Positions 57,743 to 64,000 of a stretch of DNA of 64,000 bases are shown here, piece after piece. Source of the stretch: CAVPWP01 sp050789285 (lineage in GTDB: Bacteria; Pseudomonadota; Alphaproteobacteria; Rhodobacterales; Rhodobacteraceae). Below the pieces are notes generated by a model. It was not told the origin of the DNA, made no database searches, and saw nothing but the letters and a program-made list of their open reading frames with translations. Made by a program: the position numbers and the translations under genes. How positions within the stretch are numbered: position 1 is the first letter of the stretch; each line of letters starts with the position of its first letter. The DNA is taken from NCBI RefSeq assembly GCF_050789285.1, contig NZ_JBOUVX010000003.1, positions 310,001-374,000 of the forward strand, written 5' to 3'.

Positions 57743-59914
57743 ATGGACGCCCTGCCCCTGCCCCTTACCCGCGAGCTTGTCCTGATCGGCGGCGGTCATA
57801 CCCATGCGCTGGTGCTGCGGCGCTGGGGGATGACGCCCTTGCCCGGCGGGCGGCTGACGGTGATCAACCCCGACCCCACGGCACCCTACACCGGGATGCT
57901 TCCCGGCCACGTCGCGGGGCATTACCCCCGCGAAGCGTTGGAGATTGACCTTGTTCGGCTGACGCGCTTCGCCGGCGCGCGGCTCATCCTTGGCCGGGTC
58001 GACGCGATCGACCGCGAGGCGCGGCGCGTCCACGTCACCGGGCGCGGGTGGATCGGATACGACATCGCCTCGCTCGACATCGGCATCACCTCGGACCTGC
58101 CCGACCTTCCCGGGTTTGCCGCCCATGCCATTGCCGCCAAGCCCCTGGGACCCTTCGCCGATGCGTGGGCTGTCTTCCGCGAGGGCGACGGCCCGGCCGA
58201 GATCGCCGTGATCGGCGGCGGGGTCGGCGGGCTGGAGCTTGCCATGGCGATGGCCCATGCGCTGGGCGCGCGCGGCCGGCCCGCGAGGGTCCGCGTGATC
58301 GAGGCCGAGACCCCCGCGCAGGGTCTGGGTCCGGCGGCGAAGGCAAAGCTCATGGCGGCCGTGCAGGGCCACGGGATCGAGGTGCTGGCGGGCACGCCTG
58401 CTGCCCGCGTTACCGAAGACGCGGTGATCCTTGCCGACGGGCGCGCGGTGCCCTCGCGCTTCACCGTCGGCGTGGCCGGGGCGCGGCCGCAGGACTGGCT
58501 GCGGGACACGGGCCTGGACCTGACACGCGGCTTCGTGACGGTCGACCCCTTCCTGAGGTCGGTCTCCGACCCCGCGATCTATGCGGCCGGCGACTGCGCG
58601 CATCTGGCCCATGCGCCCCGCCCCAAGGCCGGCGTCTTCGCGGTGCGCGCCGCCCCGATCCTGGCCCACAACCTGCGTGCGGACCTCTCACGCGGGGTGC
58701 GCAGGCGCTTCGCGCCGCAGCGCGATTACCTCAAGCTCATCTCGCTGGGCGGCCGGCGTGCGCTGGGCGAGAAATGGGGGCTGGTGACGACCGGCGACTG
58801 GATCTGGCGGCAGAAGGACCGGATCGACCGCCGCTTCATGGACCGACTGAACGCCCTGCCCCGCATGGCCCCGCCCCCACCCCCGCGCGAGGCGGCGCGC
58901 GACGTGGCCGAGGCGCTGCACGGCGGGCAGGCGCTGTGCGGGGGGTGCGGGGCGAAGGTGGCCCCGGCCCCGCTGGCGCGGGTGCTGGCGGCGCAGGCCG
59001 CGACGCATCCCGATGTCCTGACCGGCCCGGGCGACGACGCGGCCATCGTCCGGGTGGGCGGCGTGCGGCAAGTGCTGACGACCGACCACCTGCGCGCCGT
59101 GACGTCGGACCCGCACCTCATGGCGCGGATCGCCGCCGTGCACGCGCTGGGCGACGTCTGGGCGATGGGCGCGCAGCCGCAGGCGGTGCTGGCCTCGCTC
59201 ATCCTGCCGCCGCTGAGCGAACGGCTGAGCGAGGGCTGGCTGACCGAGATCATGGAGGCCGCGGGCGGCGTCTTCGCGGCCGAAGGCGCGGCCATCGTCG
59301 GCGGGCACACCACGCAGGGGGCCGAACTGACCATCGGCTTTGCCATCACCGGGCTTCTCGACGGGCCGGCGATCACGCTGGCCGGGGCACGGCCCGGCGA
59401 CGTGCTGATCCTGACCAAGCCCGTCGGCGCGGGCGTCCTGCTGGCCGCCGAGATGCAGGGCAAGGCCCGGGGCGACGACATCGCGGCGCTTTGGGCGGCA
59501 ATGGTGCGTCCGCAGGGCGACGCGGCGGCGCTGCTGTCGGGCGCCCACGCCATGACGGATGTCACGGGCTTCGGGCTGGCGGGGCATCTCATGGCGATGC
59601 TCGACGCCTCGGGCGTGGGCGCCGAGGTCGATCTGGCCGCGGTCCCGGTCCATCCCGGGGCCGAGGCGCTGGCCGCGCGCGGCATCCGCTCGACGCTGTT
59701 CGACCAGAACCGGGCGGCGGTCGAGGACCGGGTGCGCGCGCCCGAGGGCCCGCGCGCCGATCTTCTGTTCGATCCGCAGACCTGCGGCGGGCTTCTGGCG
59801 GCGGTGCCGGGCGATCAGGCCGCGCGGCTGGTGGCGGACCTGCGCACCGCCGGTGTTCCTGCCGCCCGAATCGGCCGGATCACGGACGATCCGCCCCGGA
59901 TCACGGTGAGATGA
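57743..59914 (+). CDS. selD: Selenophosphate synthetase fused to an N-terminal NADH-dehydrogenase-like flavoprotein
   Basis: A 723-residue fusion. Residues about 1-375 form an FAD/NAD-binding flavoprotein (ELVLIGGGHTHALVLRRWG, AVIGGGVGGLELAMAMAHALG, AIYAAGDCAHLAHAP). Residues 385-723 are SelD with CGGCGAK: Cys402 and Lys405 correspond to the active-site Cys and Lys, and there is no selenocysteine. The later motifs GDDAAIV, VGGHTTQGAELTIGFAITG and MTDVTGFGLAGHL are present. It makes selenophosphate from selenide and ATP; the flavoprotein half may reduce a selenium or sulfur species (inference). It is convergent with mnmH, 14 bases apart. Confidence 0.93.
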   Translation: MDALPLPLTRELVLIGGGHTHALVLRRWGMTPLPGGRLTVINPDPTAPYTGMLPGHVAGHYPREALEIDLVRLTRFAGARLILGRVDAIDREARRVHVTGRGWIGYDIASLDIGITSDLPDLPGFAAHAIAAKPLGPFADAWAVFREGDGPAEIAVIGGGVGGLELAMAMAHALGARGRPARVRVIEAETPAQGLGPAAKAKLMAAVQGHGIEVLAGTPAARVTEDAVILADGRAVPSRFTVGVAGARPQDWLRDTGLDLTRGFVTVDPFLRSVSDPAIYAAGDCAHLAHAPRPKAGVFAVRAAPILAHNLRADLSRGVRRRFAPQRDYLKLISLGGRRALGEKWGLVTTGDWIWRQKDRIDRRFMDRLNALPRMAPPPPPREAARDVAEALHGGQALCGGCGAKVAPAPLARVLAAQAATHPDVLTGPGDDAAIVRVGGVRQVLTTDHLRAVTSDPHLMARIAAVHALGDVWAMGAQPQAVLASLILPPLSERLSEGWLTEIMEAAGGVFAAEGAAIVGGHTTQGAELTIGFAITGLLDGPAITLAGARPGDVLILTKPVGAGVLLAAEMQGKARGDDIAALWAAMVRPQGDAAALLSGAHAMTDVTGFGLAGHLMAMLDASGVGAEVDLAAVPVHPGAEALAARGIRSTLFDQNRAAVEDRVRAPEGPRADLLFDPQTCGGLLAAVPGDQAARLVADLRTAGVPAARIGRITDDPPRITVR

Positions 59915-59928
59915 TCACGCTGCGATGA

Positions 59929-60987
59929 TCACGGCGCGATAGCGCCCAGCGTCGCGGCGACCTCGTCGGCCAGCGCGTCAAGCGCGGCCTCGTCAAGCGA
60001 AGCCGCCGACACGGTCGCCACGCGCAGATCAGCGAAACGGGCACGGGACTTCTCGTAACGCGGATCGTAATGCGCCTCGATCAGGTCGGCGGCCAGCGCC
60101 TCGTGCGCGCCGGCTTGCGCCAGCGCCGTCCACTGGGCCACACGCTCGCGGCCCTGAAGCGGGATCAGCAGCCTGAGCCGGCCGACCAGTTCCTCCGTGT
60201 CGGCGGTGAGGTCGGCATAGGCGCGCGCCAGATAGGCGGCGCGGGCGGCGACCGGGGCCTCGACCTCGATCCTCGGGGCCTGGGCCATGGCCTTCCAGAC
60301 CTCGGGCGGCAGGATCGCGGCGCCGATCTTGCTCGATTCCGCCTCGACCACCACCGGCCGGCCTGGATCGCAGGCGGCAAGACCCGTCGCCAGCGCGGTC
60401 TCGAAGGCCTTCTGCCCGGGCTGCCCGCCCGCGCGCGGCCCTAGGACGGACCCACGGTGGTTCGCCATCCCCTCGAGGTCAAGCACCTGCACCCCGCGCC
60501 CCGCAAGCCGCGCCAGAAGCGCGGTCTTCGCGGTGCCGGTATTGCCGTCAAGCACGACAAGACGATGCGCCAGAGGGCGATCGTAGAGGCTGGCCACCAC
60601 CTCGCGGCGGAAGGCCCGGTAGCCGCCTGTCAGCACCTCGACCCGCCAGCCGATCTCGCGCAGGATCGTCGCGACCGAGCCCGACCGCTGCCCGCCGCGC
60701 CAGCAATAGACCAGCGGGCGCCAACCGCCGTCCTTGTCGGCCAGCGGACCGTCAAGATGCGCGGCCACGTTGCGCGCCACCAGCGCCGCGCCGATCTTGC
60801 GGGCGCGGAAGGGGCTGTCCTGCTTGTAGATCGTGCCCACCCGCGCGCGTTCTTCGTCCGAAAGCGCCGGCAGGCTGATCGCGCCGGGCAGGTGATCCTC
60901 GGCGTATTCGGCGGGCGAGCGCACGTCGATCACGGTGTCGAACCCGTGGTCGAGAAGCGCGGACAGGCGGGGCAGATCGTAGGCCAT
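59929..60987 (-). CDS. mnmH: tRNA 2-selenouridine synthase
   Basis: A 352-residue protein. A rhodanese domain (DVRSPAEYAEDHLPGAISLP) carries the active-site Cys95 in VYCWRGGQRSGS. A P-loop domain with LDGNTGTAKT at residues 147-155 follows. MnmH replaces the sulfur of 2-thiouridine at the tRNA wobble position with selenium from selenophosphate. Its position beside selD supports this pathway as the user of the selenophosphate. It is preceded by the flavoprotein gene on the same strand, with ten bases between. Confidence 0.95.
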   Translation of the reverse strand: MAYDLPRLSALLDHGFDTVIDVRSPAEYAEDHLPGAISLPALSDEERARVGTIYKQDSPFRARKIGAALVARNVAAHLDGPLADKDGGWRPLVYCWRGGQRSGSVATILREIGWRVEVLTGGYRAFRREVVASLYDRPLAHRLVVLDGNTGTAKTALLARLAGRGVQVLDLEGMANHRGSVLGPRAGGQPGQKAFETALATGLAACDPGRPVVVEAESSKIGAAILPPEVWKAMAQAPRIEVEAPVAARAAYLARAYADLTADTEELVGRLRLLIPLQGRERVAQWTALAQAGAHEALAADLIEAHYDPRYEKSRARFADLRVATVSAASLDEAALDALADEVAATLGAIAP

Positions 60988-60997
60988 GCCGCCCCCT

Positions 60998-61942
60998 CTA
61001 GCCGCTTTCCCCCGCGTCGGAAAGCAGCGCCCGGGCCATCGCCTGGCCGCTTTGCCAGGCGTGAAGGGCGTCGGGGCCAAGCGCCCAGTCCCCGCCGGCC
61101 AGAAGCCCCGCGGCGGCGTCTCCGGCGAAGGGCGCGCCAAGCGGCACCTCGGTCCGGGCATAGCGCCAGCGATGCGCGGCGGCATGAACCGTGGAAGGCA
61201 GCGGGCCCACCACGTCGGCGAACTGCTGCAAGAGGTCGGGCAAGATCGCGTCCTTCTCCTGTTCAAGGGTCGCGCGGGTGAAGGCGGGCGTGAACTGCAC
61301 GACCCAGGCGTCCGGCCCGGCGCGGTCGCCGGACGGCCGCCCGGGGCGCGACGACTGCCGTTCGGCCCGCGCGATCGCGCCTGCGGCCTCGACCAGATCG
61401 GGGGTGTCGAGCGGGGTCTCGAAGGCGGCCAGCAGCGTCCAGGCCGGCGCCATGCGCACGGCGCTGATCGCGGCGGCGTCCGCCGTGCCCTTGGGCAGAA
61501 GGCGCAGCGCCTGCGGGGCCGGGATGGCCAGGATCACGGCCTCGAACGCGCCCAGGGCCGCGCCGTCCGCCCCCGCCAGCGTCCAGCCGCCGCTGGCCGG
61601 CCGGATCGCCGCCACCTCGGCGCCCGCGCGCAGGTCGAGGCGCTGCGCCACAGGCCGCAGAAGCGCGCTCATCCCCGGCCGGCCCCAGGCCGCGTCGCCC
61701 CGGGTCGTGGCGCCGAGTTCGGCGAGCCAGTCAAGAAACGCCGGGTCCGCGCCGGTCGCGCACGGCGCGCCATGGTCGAACGACAACTCGCCCGCCGGAG
61801 ACCCGGTGCGGCGCGTGGCCAGCCGCCCGCCGACCCCGCGGCTCTTGTCGAAGACGGTGACGGCCCGCCCGGCCGCGTCCAGCGCCGCGGCCGCGGTCAG
61901 TCCCGAAAGCCCCGCCCCGATGATCGCCGTCCTGCCCTGCAT
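60998..61942 (-). CDS. Renalase-like FAD-dependent oxidoreductase
   Basis: A 314-residue flavoprotein. AIIGAGLSGLTAAAALDAAGRAVTVFDKSRGVGGRLATRR is the FAD-binding start typical of the renalase-like branch (shown here as one continuous region of residues 6-45). ELSFDHGAPCATG and the late LLAGGDWALGPD fit. The substrate is unknown. It is the gene immediately before mnmH on the minus strand, so it may share its transcript. Confidence 0.87.
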   Translation of the reverse strand: MQGRTAIIGAGLSGLTAAAALDAAGRAVTVFDKSRGVGGRLATRRTGSPAGELSFDHGAPCATGADPAFLDWLAELGATTRGDAAWGRPGMSALLRPVAQRLDLRAGAEVAAIRPASGGWTLAGADGAALGAFEAVILAIPAPQALRLLPKGTADAAAISAVRMAPAWTLLAAFETPLDTPDLVEAAGAIARAERQSSRPGRPSGDRAGPDAWVVQFTPAFTRATLEQEKDAILPDLLQQFADVVGPLPSTVHAAAHRWRYARTEVPLGAPFAGDAAAGLLAGGDWALGPDALHAWQSGQAMARALLSDAGESG

Positions 61943-62040
61943 CCCGATCCCGCGTCTTGCCGCCTCGTCTGCCCCCTGAACCTAGCCCGCGGGCCCCGCG
62001 CCGCAACGTCAGACTTCGCAGAACCGCCGCCATCCCCTAC

Positions 62041-62784
62041 ATGAAAGCCGTGAGACAGCTGATCGCCCTTGCCCTTCTTCTGGCCGCCACGGCAACCGCG
62101 GCCCCGGCGCGCGCCGACTGCGTGGTGCTGCTGCACGGCCTTGCGCGCACGCCGGCCTCGCTCAAAGTCATGGAGGTGGCGCTGGCCTCGAAGGGCTATA
62201 CCGTCGTCAATCTTGGCTACCCCTCGACCACGATGCCCTTCGCCGACCTCGTAGAGATCGCCGTGCCGCCCGCCGTCGCGGCCTGCGGCACCGAGCGGAC
62301 GCATTTCGTGACGCATTCCATGGGCGGCATTCTTCTGCGCGCCTGGCTCGAGGATCACCGCCCGCCGCTGATGGGACGTGTCGTGATGCTGGCCCCGCCG
62401 AACAAGGGCACCGAACTGGTCGATACCTTCGGCGATCTCGAGGCCTTCGCCTGGCTCAACGGTCCGGCGGGAATGGCGCTGGGCACCGGCCCCGACAGCG
62501 CGCCGAACAGGCTTGGCCTGCCGACGTTCGAACTGGGCGTCATTGCAGGCGACAAGTCCCTGAACCCGGTCTATTCGCAGATCATCGAAGGGCCGGACGA
62601 CGGCAAGGTTTCGGTCGACAGCACGCGGATCGAAGGGCTGACCGACCACATCGTGCTTCCGGTCACGCATACCTTCATGATGAACGACCCCCTCGTGATC
62701 GCCGAGACCTTCAACTTCCTGCGGACCGGGCGCTTCCAGCCCGACCTGACGCTGCGCGAGGCGATGCGCGAGCTTCTGGAATAG
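62041..62784 (+). CDS. Secreted alpha/beta hydrolase
   Basis: A 247-residue protein with a signal peptide (MKAVRQLIALALLLAATATA to about residue 25). The nucleophile elbow is THSMGG with Ser93; HGLAR lies at 32-36 and the C-terminal VTHTFMM contains the probable catalytic His. It resembles periplasmic lipase-like proteins of the EstA/lipase-2 type. The substrate is unknown. Confidence 0.85.
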   Translation: MKAVRQLIALALLLAATATAAPARADCVVLLHGLARTPASLKVMEVALASKGYTVVNLGYPSTTMPFADLVEIAVPPAVAACGTERTHFVTHSMGGILLRAWLEDHRPPLMGRVVMLAPPNKGTELVDTFGDLEAFAWLNGPAGMALGTGPDSAPNRLGLPTFELGVIAGDKSLNPVYSQIIEGPDDGKVSVDSTRIEGLTDHIVLPVTHTFMMNDPLVIAETFNFLRTGRFQPDLTLREAMRELLE

Positions 62785-62822
62785 ACCGCGACGGCGGCCG
62801 GGGGCCGCGCTATATGCGCCCC

Positions 62823-64000
62823 ATGTCCCGCCTTCGCCCCCTTCACTGGATCGTCGCCGCGCTCGCCCTTGTGGTGCTTGCGCTGTCGCTCTGGCGGCTG
62901 GAAGGCGTGCGGCAGGGGATCGAGATCCTGCGCTTCGAGGTCGGCACGACGCCCGCCACGCTGTACCGTCTGCCCGGGGGCGACCGGCGGCTTGTCGTGG
63001 TCAGCCACGGCTTCGCGGGCTCGCGCCAGCTGATGGAAGCCTGGTCGCTCACGCTGGCCCGGAACGGCCTTGCGGTGGTGGCCTTTGACTATGAAGGCCA
63101 CGGCCGGAATTCCGTGCCGATGTCGGGCGACGTCACCTCGGTCGAAGGCACGACGCGGCTTCTGGTGGACGAGACGCGGCGCGTGACCGACGCCGCCCTC
63201 GCCCTGCCCGGCGTCACGGGGCCGGTGGCGATCCTTGGCCACTCGATGGCCTCGGACGTGATCGTGCGCACGGCAGCGACCGACCCGCGCATCACCGATG
63301 TCGTCGCGATCTCGATGTTTTCCGAAGCCGTGACCGCTGATCATCCGCGCCGGCTTCTGATCATCACCGGGCAATGGGAGGCCTATCTGCGCGCCGCGGC
63401 CCTCGACGCGCTCAGGCTGGTCGATCCGGCGGGTCAGGAGGGCCAGACCTTGGCGGCCGGCGAGGTGCGCCGCCGCGCCGTGGTGGCCCCCATGGTCGAG
63501 CATGTGGGGGTCCTTTACAGCGCCACCGGGCTGCGCGAGGCGCGCGACTGGCTGGGCGGCGAGGGCGCGACGACCGACCCCGCGCCGGTAGCGGCGACGG
63601 GTGGGGCCATCCTTGCGATGCTGGCCGCGATCGTCGCCTTGGGCTGGCCGTTGTCGCGCCTGCTGCCGCAGGCCCGCCGGCCCACGGCGCCGCTGCCGCC
63701 CGGCCGTTTCGCCCTGGCGGTGATCGCCCCGGCGCTGGCGGCGCCCCTGATCGCCACCCGGATCGACACCGGGGTGCTTCCGGTCCTCGTGGCCGACTAC
63801 CTGGTGGTGCACCTTCTCATCCTGGGGGTCCTGCAACTGGCGGTCCTTCGATGGGCGGGCGTGAGCCCGGGGCCGGTCCGGCCGCTTGCCCTTGCCGCAC
63901 TTCTGGTTTGGGGCCTGCTGGTCTTCGGTGGCGCGCTGGACCGCTATGTCGCAAGTTTCTGGCCCTCCGGCACGCGCTGGGGGATCGTCGCGCTTCTGGC
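62823..64000 (+). CDS. Membrane-embedded alpha/beta hydrolase, partial (runs off the right edge)
   Basis: About 392 residues are visible, with no stop before the window ends. An N-terminal helix (WIVAALALVVLALSLW) is followed by a hydrolase core with HGFAGSRQLMEAW, FDYEGHGRNS and a nucleophile elbow GHSMASD at about residue 141, so GxSxA instead of GxSxG. From about residue 255 several hydrophobic segments appear (GGAILAMLAAIVALGWPLS, FALAVIAPALAAPLIA, LVADYLVVHLLILGVLQLAV, LAALLVWGLLVFGG). It is therefore an integral membrane hydrolase with an unassigned substrate. Confidence 0.78.
   Translation, partial: MSRLRPLHWIVAALALVVLALSLWRLEGVRQGIEILRFEVGTTPATLYRLPGGDRRLVVVSHGFAGSRQLMEAWSLTLARNGLAVVAFDYEGHGRNSVPMSGDVTSVEGTTRLLVDETRRVTDAALALPGVTGPVAILGHSMASDVIVRTAATDPRITDVVAISMFSEAVTADHPRRLLIITGQWEAYLRAAALDALRLVDPAGQEGQTLAAGEVRRRAVVAPMVEHVGVLYSATGLREARDWLGGEGATTDPAPVAATGGAILAMLAAIVALGWPLSRLLPQARRPTAPLPPGRFALAVIAPALAAPLIATRIDTGVLPVLVADYLVVHLLILGVLQLAVLRWAGVSPGPVRPLALAALLVWGLLVFGGALDRYVASFWPSGTRWGIVALL

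Noticed and set aside
1..64000. tRNA, rRNA, CRISPR array, insertion sequence or prophage
   Set aside because: No T-loop/acceptor pattern, no regularly spaced repeats and no transposase, integrase or phage-structural motifs were found. A tRNAscan/Infernal run would settle small RNAs.

Overview
The window is a compact, GC-rich (roughly two-thirds G+C by eye) piece of a bacterial chromosome that reads as Rhodobacterales (Rhodobacteraceae/Roseobacter-type alphaproteobacterium). Reasons: the helicase(SUV3-like)-S4-fdxA-carD order, heterotetrameric sarcosine oxidase beside marine-type osmolyte genes, a TRAP transporter, a PAS_5-type protein, CcmI, DUF1289, and the SelD-flavoprotein fusion. I find no rRNA, tRNA, CRISPR array, insertion sequence, phage gene or integration scar. 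No gap between genes exceeds about 260 bases. Both edges cut genes: an HPF/RaiA-type protein on the left and a membrane alpha/beta hydrolase on the right.

Layout. 1-2767: a stress-flavoured group (ribosome-hibernation-type protein, three-BON-domain protein, PEBP/YbhB protein, divergent PRPP synthetase). 2957-8691: a transport and catabolic run of TRAP transporter DctPQM, amidase, a 53-residue membrane protein and a D-2-hydroxyacid dehydrogenase. 8761-12125: a glycosyltransferase-like protein, a PAS protein and metY. 12145-17378: a SIMPL-domain protein, a PilM-like/PilP-like single-chain protein and a KefB/C-type antiporter. 17407-21908: carD, fdxA, an S4 protein that apparently starts at CTG, and a SUV3-type helicase. 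21988-23849: a TPR protein, an SCP2 protein and a lysophospholipase-like hydrolase. 23846-27844: the four-gene Anbu cassette (ATP-grasp, alpha-E, transglutaminase-like protease, Anbu proteasome-like peptidase). 27925-31043: betBA. 31121-34663: yfgM-like gene, bamB and der. 34914-39772: an RND efflux pair behind a palindromic operator-like site. 39912-43894: an Atm1-type ABC exporter, a LysM protein and a LOG protein. 44001-50794: sodB and the sarcosine oxidase operon soxBDAG with two small unknown genes. 51010-53034: ccmI, ruvX and DUF1289. 53062-57700: an overlapping cassette of ABC ATPase, FtsX-like permease, AttH-like secreted protein and PNPOx-like flavoprotein. 57743-60987: the selenophosphate synthetase fusion and tRNA selenouridine synthase, convergent. 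60998-64000: a renalase-like flavoprotein and two alpha/beta hydrolases.

How the parts work together. betBA oxidises choline to glycine betaine and soxBDAG oxidises sarcosine to glycine, so the window holds both ends of choline catabolism; the middle demethylation steps are not here. SelD makes selenophosphate and MnmH uses it to make 2-selenouridine in tRNA; no selenocysteine-insertion gene is present in the window. yfgM, bamB and der form the conserved outer-membrane/ribosome-assembly block.

The best candidates for little-described biology are the PilM-like/TM/PilP-like chimera at 12972-15188, which stands alone without any secretin or pilus gene, and the Anbu cassette. The ATG-less S4 gene overlapping the helicase stop is the best expression-level oddity.
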